Assembly (NCBI GenBank): GCA_027858215.1 | Contig: JAQIDD010000269.1 | Location: forward strand, 1 to 19,859 | Direction: 5' to 3' | Length of the DNA stretch: 19,859 nucleotides | DNA from: Candidatus Delongbacteria bacterium | Lineage (GTDB): Bacteria > Bacteroidota > Bacteroidia > Bacteroidales > ML635J-15 | Shown: positions 7,782-15,147 of the stretch, piece by piece | How positions within the stretch are numbered: position 1 is the first letter of the stretch | Layout: every line of letters starts with the position of its first letter | The notes under the pieces: model-generated | Database searches by the model: none | Seen by the model: the letters and a program-made list of their open reading frames with translations, nothing else | Told to the model about the DNA's origin: nothing | Position numbers and translations under genes: made by a program

Positions 7782-8777
7782 ATGAGAAACACACTGTGGT
7801 TAAGTAAAAATCATCTTGCAAACCTTATCCTGCTGATTGTCTTCAGTGGATTGATCTGGGCATTGCAATGGATTTTTCCCGCTCACCATATCCATACTAT
7901 GCCACACTTACCCGGCTTGTTGATCCAGGGAACATCCGGATTTAACATGCCTCAACATGTTTTAATTTTACTGGGGTACCCGGTATTTTTGCTCAATCTT
8001 TTACTGTTATTTAAACTGAACAGCCAATACCAAATTGTTGCAAACGCTAATTTTCTGATTGCATGGATGTATGTGTTTGTATCGTGCACAGATTATCGTT
8101 ACCTGCATTTTTCCCCCGGATTATTATCTGTATCCGTGGTACTGATTATCCTGTTTTTATTGTTTCAGGCCACCCAAAAACGCCAGGCTTTGTCAGAATT
8201 GTATTTTTCAGGATTGCTTCTGATGTCAGCAGCCTTGTTGAATGCTATAGTAGTGATCTTTATTCCCTTTGTTTTCCTGGCATTGATTGCCACAAAAAGA
8301 CCCAGCTGGCGCGAACATGTCAATTTTATCATGGGCTTGTTAACAACAGCATTACTGACAACAGGCATATTGTACCTTACCAATAATCTTGACCCCTTAC
8401 ATCACTTACCGGGATTGAATGCTGTGTTTCCCGGTTTAAATATCCCTGATTATAAGGTCGTTTTACATGATTTTATCATAAGCATTTTCACCATTACAGC
8501 CATGGTTCACCTCCTGGGAAAAATGGCATCCCATAAAATCATGATACGAAAACATTTTCATGTGATCAATATTCTTCTGATATTAACTGTTATCACTTAT
8601 TTCTTTTTGGACATGAACATTCTTTTCAGGTTTTACCTGGGAATACCTGTCAGTTTTATTTTGACTCACTTCATCATCTTTACAAAATACAGGTACCTGA
8701 AGCGAAGCTTCTTGTGGTTTATGCTTATCATGATGGTGATTTCAGAAGTGCTGGCGGTTTTTAATAATTTGAGCTGA
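7782..8777 (+). CDS. DUF6427-like polytopic membrane protein
   Basis: A 331-residue integral membrane protein with roughly nine to ten hydrophobic segments and short loops. It resembles the Bacteroidota-specific group annotated as DUF6427, often found close to purD. Seen features are a short basic N-terminus (MRNTLWLSKNH), a first segment LANLILLIVFSGLIWALQW, a His/Pro-rich external loop (HHIHTMPHLPG), and a central cytoplasmic-looking TKRPSWREH. A late Lys/Arg-rich loop (GKMASHKIMIRKH) comes before the final segments. No catalytic motif is evident. Only 10 nt separates it from purD, so the two are likely one transcript. Function unknown; the family label is tentative. Confidence 0.68.
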   Translation: MRNTLWLSKNHLANLILLIVFSGLIWALQWIFPAHHIHTMPHLPGLLIQGTSGFNMPQHVLILLGYPVFLLNLLLLFKLNSQYQIVANANFLIAWMYVFVSCTDYRYLHFSPGLLSVSVVLIILFLLFQATQKRQALSELYFSGLLLMSAALLNAIVVIFIPFVFLALIATKRPSWREHVNFIMGLLTTALLTTGILYLTNNLDPLHHLPGLNAVFPGLNIPDYKVVLHDFIISIFTITAMVHLLGKMASHKIMIRKHFHVINILLILTVITYFFLDMNILFRFYLGIPVSFILTHFIIFTKYRYLKRSFLWFMLIMMVISEVLAVFNNLS

Positions 8778-8841
8778 TCATTCCGTTTACTTTCTTTGAT
8801 AAACACTTTCTGTTTTTATTTGTTGCATGAATATGTCTCTC

Positions 8842-8868
8842 CAGACACTGATTTATTAGTCAGACACT
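8842..8868. repeat. Paired CAGACACT direct repeat with overlapping dyad upstream of suf
   Basis: CAGACACT occurs at 8842-8849 and 8861-8868, 19 bp start to start, close to two helical turns. The segment between them, CTGATTTATTAGTCAG (8848-8863), is an imperfect palindrome (12 of 16 positions symmetric). It lies about 70 bp upstream of the candidate -7 element of sufB, a plausible place for an activator or repressor site. The rest of the 194-nt gap (8778-8971) is AT-rich with nothing else recognised. Confidence 0.4.
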
Positions 8869-8931
8869 AAATGGTAATGATTATTAATACAGTTTTTCGT
8901 GATCAACAAGGCAGATGAAAATAAAAAACGT

Positions 8932-8939
8932 ATTTTTGT
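8932..8939 (+). promoter_or_regulatory. Candidate Bacteroidota -7 element for the suf operon
   Basis: TATTTTTG matches TAnnTTTG exactly, 32 nt before the sufB ATG, predicting a leader of about 26 nt. No clear -33 TTG at the expected distance. Confidence 0.55.
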
Positions 8940-8971
8940 GTTTTAATAAACAGTACAAACAGCTTTGAAAC

Positions 8972-10426
8972 ATGAATGACAAGGCAAAGCAAAACAAAAT
9001 AATCCGTGATGTTACGGAAAATGAATATAAATACGGCTTCACCACTAAAGTTGATCAGGATACCATTCCCAAAGGCCTCAATGAAGATGTTGTGAGAACA
9101 ATTTCAGAAAAAAAACAGGAACCCGAATGGATGCTTGATTTCAGACTTAAGGCTTACCGTAAGTGGAAAACGATGAAAATGCCTGACTGGGCACACCTAA
9201 ATATTCCGGAAATAGATTACCAGGAAATTGTGTATTATGCAGGCTATAAGAAAAAAGAAACCCCTTCTTCACTGGATGACGTTGACCCTGAAATACGTGA
9301 CACCTTCAATAAGCTTGGTATTCCGCTTGAAGAACAAAAACAATTAACAGGCATTGCCGTGGATGCCGTGATGGATTCATCATCAGTCAAAACCACATTT
9401 CAGGAAAAACTGGCCGAACAAGGCATCATTTTTTGTGCATTCAGCGAAGCGGTACTAAAGCACCCTGACCTAGTCAAAAAATACATGGGCAGCGTGGTCC
9501 CGACCGGTGATAATTTTTTTGCAGCTCTGAATTCTGCGGTTTTCAGTGATGGTTCGTTTTGTTATATTCCTAAAGGCGTGCGTACTCCCATGGAGTTATC
9601 AACGTATTTCAGGATTAATGCAGCCAACACAGGTCAATTTGAACGGACTCTGATCGTAGCTGAAGAAGGATCTTACGTATCTTACCTCGAAGGCTGTACT
9701 GCACCTCAGCGTGATGAAAATCAACTGCACGCTGCCATTGTGGAAATCATTGCCAAAGACGATGCAGAAGTTAAATACTCGACCGTACAAAACTGGTATC
9801 CCGGAAATAAAGATGGCAAAGGCGGCATTTACAATTTCGTTACCAAACGGGGCTTGTGCCAGGGGGATAATTCAAAAATCAGCTGGGCACAGGTAGAAAC
9901 AGGATCGGCCATCACCTGGAAATACCCGTCAACCATACTGAAAGGAGATAATTCTGTATCTGAATTTTACAGTGTGGCTGTTACAAACAATCATCAGCAG
10001 GCAGATACCGGCACAAAAATGATTCACCTCGGAAAAAATACACGGAGCACAATCATAACCAAAGGAATTTCTGCCGGATACAGCAATAATTCATACCGTG
10101 GCCTGGTAAAAGTGGTCAAAAACGCCCAAAATGCACGTAACTTTTCGCAATGTGACAGCCTGTTGCTTGGGGACAAATGCGGAGCTCATACCTTTCCGTA
10201 CATTCATTCCGATAACGATACGGCTGTGCTGGAACACGAAGCAACCACATCAAAAATAAGTGAAGACCAGATATATTATTGCAAACAACGTGGTATTTCC
10301 GAAGAAGATGCCATTGGTCTTATTGTTAATGGCTATGCCAAGGAAGTAATCAATAAATTACCCTTGGAATTTGCCGTGGAAGCTCAGAAATTATTGCAAA
10401 TTACCCTGGAAGGTTCCGTTGGATAA
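8972..10426 (+). CDS. sufB: Fe-S cluster assembly scaffold SufB
   Basis: Core scaffold subunit of the cytoplasmic SufBC2D complex, which receives sulfur from the SufS/SufE-type desulfurase and builds Fe-S clusters. The 484 residues match the usual length. The parallel beta-helix core contains FCYIPKGVRTPMELSTYFRI, EGSYVSYLEGCTAPQRDENQ, VQNWYPGNKDGKGGIYNF and SQCDSLLLGDKCGAHTFPY. Cys394 in QCDS corresponds to the cysteine implicated in cluster assembly in E. coli SufB (Cys405). The C-terminal helices that contact SufC are present (HEATTSKISEDQIYYCKQRG). It is first in a plus-strand operon with its own candidate promoter; the stop overlaps the next start by 1 nt (TAATG). Confidence 0.97.
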   Translation: MNDKAKQNKIIRDVTENEYKYGFTTKVDQDTIPKGLNEDVVRTISEKKQEPEWMLDFRLKAYRKWKTMKMPDWAHLNIPEIDYQEIVYYAGYKKKETPSSLDDVDPEIRDTFNKLGIPLEEQKQLTGIAVDAVMDSSSVKTTFQEKLAEQGIIFCAFSEAVLKHPDLVKKYMGSVVPTGDNFFAALNSAVFSDGSFCYIPKGVRTPMELSTYFRINAANTGQFERTLIVAEEGSYVSYLEGCTAPQRDENQLHAAIVEIIAKDDAEVKYSTVQNWYPGNKDGKGGIYNFVTKRGLCQGDNSKISWAQVETGSAITWKYPSTILKGDNSVSEFYSVAVTNNHQQADTGTKMIHLGKNTRSTIITKGISAGYSNNSYRGLVKVVKNAQNARNFSQCDSLLLGDKCGAHTFPYIHSDNDTAVLEHEATTSKISEDQIYYCKQRGISEEDAIGLIVNGYAKEVINKLPLEFAVEAQKLLQITLEGSVG

Positions 10427-10977
10427 TGATGAATGATAATAAGCACACATATCAACAATTAAAATCGTATTTCGAAAATGAGATTTTTGATAAAGAAGAG
10501 CTCGTAACTATGATCCATGAAAACAAGCTCTACGATGTGTGTTTTGATCTTGCCATGACAAACGACAATCCAGCAGCATGGCGTTCTGCATGGGTGTTGT
10601 CTGCTTGCCGGAAAAAGTATCCTGAACAATGTAAAAAATACCTGCCTGATGTAATCAGAGCCTTACCGTTAATTACGCGTGACGGGCAAATCAGGGAATT
10701 GCTGAAGATTTTCAGAAATCTGGCGTATGAGGAATTACCGGAACAGGAAACGGGCTTGTTGTTTGATTTTTGCATGCACACGTTTCAGGATGCAGCCAAA
10801 CAACCTGGAACACGAAGTACGGCTTTACAAGTGCTGCTGATTTTTGCCCGTAAAGAACCCGATTTGCTTGGAGAGATTCAGGCTGCTTTTCATTTCATTA
10901 AACCACAGCTCAGCAAGGGGATCAGACAATCCTGTGAGCACAAAATAAACAGATTACAAAACGAATACGAATGTTGA
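10426..10977 (+). CDS. HEAT-like helical protein inserted between sufB and sufC
   Basis: A 183-residue soluble, predominantly helical protein. Two or three repeats of paired helices can be traced: residues ~50-80 (PAAWRSAWVLSACRKKYPEQ then YLPDVIRALPLI), ~86-100 (QIRELLKIFRNLAYEE) and ~128-150 (TRSTALQVLLIFARKEPDL). The Trp/Ala-rich first helix and Pro-Asp turns resemble small HEAT/ARM-type proteins seen in Bacteroidota. There are no catalytic or metal-binding motifs, signal peptide or membrane segment; cysteines are scattered, not clustered. The ATG overlaps the sufB stop by 1 nt and sufC starts 15 nt downstream, so it is embedded in the operon and likely translated with it. A scaffold or adaptor role for the Suf complex is inference from position alone. 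A second ATG at 10429 is an equally good start. Confidence 0.75.
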   Translation: MMNDNKHTYQQLKSYFENEIFDKEELVTMIHENKLYDVCFDLAMTNDNPAAWRSAWVLSACRKKYPEQCKKYLPDVIRALPLITRDGQIRELLKIFRNLAYEELPEQETGLLFDFCMHTFQDAAKQPGTRSTALQVLLIFARKEPDLLGEIQAAFHFIKPQLSKGIRQSCEHKINRLQNEYEC

Positions 10978-10992
10978 TTAAAACATATAATC

Positions 10993-11743
10993 ATGCTAAA
11001 GATCAAAAATTTACATGCAGAAATTGAAGGAAAGAAAATCCTGAAAGGGATTAACCTTGATGTTAAACCGGGTGAAATTCATGCCATCATGGGCCCAAAC
11101 GGAAGCGGAAAATCTACCCTGGCTTCAGTACTCACCGGCCGTAATTTATTCACAGTAACCAAAGGGGAGGTTGAATTCCTGGGCCAAAACCTGCTGGAAA
11201 TGGAACCGGAAGAGCTGGCACGCAAAGGACTTTTTCTTAGCTTTCAATATCCGGTGGAAATTCCGGGCGTCAGCATGACCAATTTTATGAAAACAGCAGT
11301 AAACCAAATCCGCAAATATCAGGGCAAAAAAGTCCTTTCATCGGCTGATTTTTTGAAATTCCTGCGCGAACGCAAATCCCTGATTGAACTGGATACATCC
11401 CTGACAAACCGCTCCGTAAATGAAGGGTTTTCAGGAGGCGAAAAAAAAGAAAAATGAGATTTTCCAGATGGCTATGCTTGAACCCAGGCTTTCCATTCTT
11501 GACGAAACTGACTCAGGCCTGGATATTGATGCCCTCCGGATTGTTGCCAATGGTGTCAATGCCTTAAAATCCAAAGACACCTCCACGATTGTCATTACGC
11601 ATTATCAACGACTTTTGGATTACATTGTCCCGGATGTTGTGCATGTGCTGTATGACGGTAAACTGGTAAAAACCGGTGATAAAACCCTGGCACTTGAACT
11701 TGAAAAAAAAGGCTATGACTGGATAAAAAACGAATTGGATTAA
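10993..11743 (+). CDS. sufC: Fe-S assembly ATPase SufC, interrupted by a frameshift at an A8 tract
   Basis: ABC-type ATPase subunit of SufBC2D whose ATP-driven dimerisation remodels the SufB/SufD pair. Frame 1 (10993-11457) encodes the N-terminal half with Walker A GPNGSGKS (34-41), the Q-loop region LSFQYPVEIPGV and the ABC signature FSGGEKK (146-152), then runs to a TGA at 11455. Frame 2 (open from 11420, ending 11743) continues the protein without loss: NEIFQMAMLEP, Walker B and D-loop ILDETDSGLDIDALRIVANG, and the H-loop VITHYQRLLDYI. Deleting one A from the eight at 11441-11448 restores a continuous 249-residue protein reading SGGEKKKNEIFQ, the normal length and sequence (homologues have KKRNEI). 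All catalytic motifs survive, so a homopolymer sequencing error, transcript slippage or a very recent mutation is more likely than an old pseudogene. Confidence 0.9.
11441..11448 (+). other. A8 homopolymer, site of the sufC frame change
   Basis: Eight consecutive A's follow GGAGGCG, then G and five more A's before TGA. The upstream frame reads GAA AAA AAA GAA AAA TGA; the downstream SufC frame needs a +1 shift (loss of one A, or gain of two). Runs of this length are prone to indel errors in sequencing and to RNA polymerase slippage. Confidence 0.85.
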
Positions 11744-11755
11744 AGCTTCGCAACT

Positions 11756-13102
11756 ATGGAAATCAACAATTATACCAAGGCTTATACCAACCTGAAAAAA
11801 TCACAATGCAATGTTTTTCCTGATATCATAAGAAAAGAAAAAGATGATGCTTTTGATTTTCTAAAAAAACATGGACTTCCCGGCAGGCAAGATGAACGAT
11901 ACCGTTACCTGGATTTTGATGTTGTTTTCGATGAAAAGTATTCGCTGGTATTACACAAACAAAAGCTTGAAGTTGACCTCAATGAATTTTTCCATTGTGA
12001 AGTGGAAGATCTGGATACTGAATTGATATTATTATCCAACGGGTTTTATTATGACAGCACTCATAACGGAAGGTTACCTGATTCTGTTATTGTATGCAGC
12101 ATGCAGGAAGCATTCCATAAATACCCCACACTGGTTTCAGAACATTTCAACCGGTATCTCAAGGAGCGCGGTGATGGCTGGGCAGCACTGAATACCATGC
12201 TGGCGAATGATGGTGTATTTATTCATGTCCCTGACAACATCCATGTGCCCAAACCCATACAAATTGTGAACTTGACTCATGGTTTTTACGAAAAGGAATT
12301 GTTTCAACGCAATTTATTTGTTGTTGGTGAAAATGCATCACTGAAACTTGTTTTGTGTGACCACAGCCTCAACAATGCAAAAACAGTTTCTCATCTTGCA
12401 TCAGAACTATATGTAGGGAAAAATGCCGGATTACAGATATACAACCTTCAAAATGAACCGGACGGGAACAATATCTTCAATCACATGGCAATACATCAGG
12501 AAGCAGGATCAGAACTTTTGTCCTTTGCTTTTTCACTGCACGGCGGGAGCATCCGGAATAATATTTATGCTACACTAAACGGCCCGCATGCAAACAGCAA
12601 TATTTTTGGCCTTACCTTATCGGACAGACAACAACACATGGATAATTTTGTTTTTGTGGATCATGCTGTGCCGGATTGTACAAGCAATGCTTTTTTTAAA
12701 TCAATATTGGATGAATCTTCCAGTGGTGCATTCAGTGGACGCGTGCTTGTACAAAGAGATGCACAACGTACCACTGCCTATCAAACCAACAATAATATCT
12801 GCCTGACCAATACTTCCCAGATGCGCACAAAACCCCAGTTGGAAATATACGCCGATGATGTAAAATGTTCACACGGTGCCACCATTGGCCAACTGGATGA
12901 AGAAGCCATGTTTTACCTTCGAACACGTGGCATTGATAAAGCCGAAGCACGATTTATGATGATGTTTGCTTTTGCCAATGAGGTGGTTAGGAAAATTGAC
13001 ATCGAACCCTTGCGAAATCGTGTTGAAAGCCTGGTATCTAAACGCTTAAGGGGAGATGAGGTCCTTTGTGAACATTGTTTATTGAATTGCAATGAGAGAT
13101 AA
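11756..13102 (+). CDS. sufD: Fe-S cluster assembly protein SufD
   Basis: SufB-related partner in the SufBC2D scaffold, needed for iron acquisition and cluster formation. The 448 residues consist of a helical N-terminal region (MEINNYTKAYTNLKKSQ; GLPGRQDERYRYLDFD), a beta-helix core and a C-terminal SufC-contacting segment. The conserved block KCSHGATIGQLDEEAMFYL contains His373, the counterpart of E. coli SufD His360 at the proposed cluster-building interface with SufB; EIYADDVKCSHG directly precedes it. It starts 12 nt after sufC. Unlike many suf operons, no sufS (cysteine desulfurase) or sufE follows; the next gene is the PurF homologue after a 133-nt gap. Confidence 0.96.
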   Translation: MEINNYTKAYTNLKKSQCNVFPDIIRKEKDDAFDFLKKHGLPGRQDERYRYLDFDVVFDEKYSLVLHKQKLEVDLNEFFHCEVEDLDTELILLSNGFYYDSTHNGRLPDSVIVCSMQEAFHKYPTLVSEHFNRYLKERGDGWAALNTMLANDGVFIHVPDNIHVPKPIQIVNLTHGFYEKELFQRNLFVVGENASLKLVLCDHSLNNAKTVSHLASELYVGKNAGLQIYNLQNEPDGNNIFNHMAIHQEAGSELLSFAFSLHGGSIRNNIYATLNGPHANSNIFGLTLSDRQQHMDNFVFVDHAVPDCTSNAFFKSILDESSSGAFSGRVLVQRDAQRTTAYQTNNNICLTNTSQMRTKPQLEIYADDVKCSHGATIGQLDEEAMFYLRTRGIDKAEARFMMMFAFANEVVRKIDIEPLRNRVESLVSKRLRGDEVLCEHCLLNCNER

Positions 13103-13190
13103 TTAGAGTCTGTCTATAAAGTCCATACTCTTAAAATTAAGAAGACATTACTAACACACACTAATTACATTTCAAGGGAGCATAATCTCT

Positions 13191-13218
13191 TATTTTTGAA
13201 AAAATACGATTACATTTG
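13191..13218 (+). promoter_or_regulatory. Two tandem candidate -7 elements before the purF-like gene
   Basis: TATTTTTG (13191-13198) and TACATTTG (13211-13218) both match TAnnTTTG. They predict leaders of about 31 and 11 nt before ATG 13236. The second overlaps the in-frame GTG at 13218, arguing against that codon as the start. The upstream part of the gap (13103-13190) holds only a weak, GU-containing stem (about 13176-13190) followed by T's, possibly the end of the suf transcript. Confidence 0.45.
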
Positions 13219-13235
13219 TGTCAAAGTATCCAAAA

Positions 13236-15128
13236 ATGAGCGAACAAATCAAACATGAATGTGGTATTGCTTTCATTAGATTGCGTAAGCCACTATCCTA
13301 CTATCAAAAAAAGTACGGAAGCTATAATTACGGGCTTGAAAAAATGTACCTGTTGATGGAAAAACAACACAATCGAGGGCAGGATGGTGCCGGTGTATTG
13401 AGCATAAAAAACAACATCCCTCCCGGGAATAATTACATCAACAGAGTCCGCTCAAATGCTGAAACTCCCATTAAAGATGTGTTTGACCAGATATATCGAC
13501 AACAAACACAGATACTAAACGGGAAAAAAGTCAATCCGGATTATGCCTATAAAAACTTGCCCTTTGCAGGAGACATCTACATGGGTCACCTCAGGTATGG
13601 TACTTTCGGCAAAAATGATATAAAGTTACTTCATCCGGTAATGCGGCTAAACAACTGGAAAAGCCGGTCATTGATGTTGGCAGGTAATTTTAATTTAACC
13701 AATGTGGGAGAATTATTCCAAAATCTGATTGATTATGGCCAGCATCCAAAAGATTACAACGACACCGTTACCATGTGGGAAATGATTGGTTTGGATCTTG
13801 ATGAAGCCAATCAGACTCTTTTCAGGGACATGAAAAACGATGGCATCAGCAATCGAAAGATTTCCGATCTCATGCCCCGGAAACTCAACATAGCAAACGT
13901 CCTTCAAAAAGCCGCTGAAAACTGGGACGGAGGTTATGTAATAGAAGGCATTGTCGGGCATGGTGATTCGTTCATTACCCGTGACCCATGGGGAATACGT
14001 CCGGCATTTTATTATGAGGACGATGAAATTGTGGTGGGTGCTTCAGAGCGACCGGTGATACAAACTGTCATGAATGTAAAAGCAAATGACGTTCATGAAC
14101 TGAAACCCGGTACTGCAATGATAGTGAAAGCCGATGGCTCATTAGAAAATCACATGATACGCATTCCACAGGAAAAACGGTCATGTTCCTTTGAACGAAT
14201 CTATTTCAGCAGGGGATCGGACAAGGATATTTATGAAGAAAGAAAAAAGCTCGGCGTAGGCTTGGTAGATCAGGTACTGGAAGCCATTGATTATGATTTT
14301 GACAATACGGTATTCTCGTACATCCCCAACACGGCTGAAACCGCTTTTTACGGTCTGCTTAAAGGCATGGAAAACATGCTTATCAATGAGAAAATCATGG
14401 CCCTCCGTAATCATGACAGCCCCATGACTGAAGATGACATGGCCACTTTGCTTGCCAAGCGTCCCCGGACTGAAAAAATTGCCATAAAAGATGTAAAGCT
14501 CCGTACTTTCATTGCCCAGGATGAAGGACGCAAAAATATGGTGGAACATGTGTATGACATCACTTATGGTACCGTTAACAGGCAAAAAGATACGCTGGTA
14601 ATCATTGATGACAGCATTGTGCGCGGCACCACCCTAAAACAAAGCATCCTGCGTATTCTTGACAGGCTCGAAGCCAAAAGAATCATCATTGTATCCTCTG
14701 CCCCGCAAATCCGGTATCCCGATTGTTACGGTATTGATATGACAAGGCTTAATGATTTTGTAGCATTTCAGGCTGCCATCGCCTTGCTTAAAGACAACAA
14801 CAATGAAAAACTCATTGATGAAGTATATAAGGATTGCAAAGCACAGGAAAACCTCCCAAAAGAAGAGATGGTAAACCATGTGCGGCGAATTTACAAAGCG
14901 TTTACTCCCGAACAGATATCTGCAAAAATTGCGGAATTATTAACCCCGCCTGAAGTACAGTCAAAAGTTGATATTATTTATCAGCGTATAGAAACCTTGC
15001 ATGCAGCCTGTCCGGAACATACCGGAGACTGGTATTTTACGGGGAATTATCCTACACCTGGTGGTGTTCAGGTTGTAAATCGTGCTTTTATTAATTATAA
15101 AGAAGGGAAAAACGAACGCTCCTATTGA
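13236..15128 (+). CDS. purF: Long amidophosphoribosyltransferase (PurF) homologue
   Basis: PurF makes phosphoribosylamine from PRPP and glutamine, the committed step of purine synthesis. The N-terminal Ntn glutaminase domain has the nucleophile Cys9 (HECGIAFI, implying removal of an eight-residue propeptide), RGQDGAG (47-53) and GHLRYGTFG (117-125). The site usually reading HNGN is AGNFN (149-153). RDPWGIRPAFYY (249-260) matches PurF. The phosphoribosyltransferase domain carries CSFERIYFSRG (317-327), KLRTFIAQDEGR (421-432) and an intact PRPP loop IIDDSIVRGTT (456-466). At 630 residues it is well above the ~470-500 of standard PurF: there is an insertion of about 40 residues before KLRTFI and a C-terminal extension with CPEHTGDWYFTGNYPTPGG. 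Bacteroidota often carry this long form beside a standard PurF, so it could be a paralogue with a changed role. ATG 13236 is preferred to GTG 13218, which overlaps a candidate promoter. Confidence 0.88.
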   Translation: MSEQIKHECGIAFIRLRKPLSYYQKKYGSYNYGLEKMYLLMEKQHNRGQDGAGVLSIKNNIPPGNNYINRVRSNAETPIKDVFDQIYRQQTQILNGKKVNPDYAYKNLPFAGDIYMGHLRYGTFGKNDIKLLHPVMRLNNWKSRSLMLAGNFNLTNVGELFQNLIDYGQHPKDYNDTVTMWEMIGLDLDEANQTLFRDMKNDGISNRKISDLMPRKLNIANVLQKAAENWDGGYVIEGIVGHGDSFITRDPWGIRPAFYYEDDEIVVGASERPVIQTVMNVKANDVHELKPGTAMIVKADGSLENHMIRIPQEKRSCSFERIYFSRGSDKDIYEERKKLGVGLVDQVLEAIDYDFDNTVFSYIPNTAETAFYGLLKGMENMLINEKIMALRNHDSPMTEDDMATLLAKRPRTEKIAIKDVKLRTFIAQDEGRKNMVEHVYDITYGTVNRQKDTLVIIDDSIVRGTTLKQSILRILDRLEAKRIIIVSSAPQIRYPDCYGIDMTRLNDFVAFQAAIALLKDNNNEKLIDEVYKDCKAQENLPKEEMVNHVRRIYKAFTPEQISAKIAELLTPPEVQSKVDIIYQRIETLHAACPEHTGDWYFTGNYPTPGGVQVVNRAFINYKEGKNERSY

Positions 15129-15147
15129 GCCATAGAAATTTTCCCCG

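Noticed and set aside
8063..8386. Plus-strand open frame inside the DUF6427-like gene
   Set aside because: Out-of-frame shadow of a clear membrane-protein gene; no start context or family pattern of its own.
11441..11449. Programmed -1 ribosomal frameshift at an A AAA AAG-like site in sufC
   Set aside because: A -1 shift leads into a frame that does not encode SufC; the downstream half needs +1.
13176..13198. Terminator-like stem plus T-run after sufD
   Set aside because: Only about five pairs including GU wobbles, and the T-run coincides with a promoter-like box; too weak to list.
13218..13235. GTG at 13218 as the start of the purF-like gene
   Set aside because: It overlaps a TAnnTTTG box, and ATG 13236 gives the usual short propeptide before the catalytic Cys.
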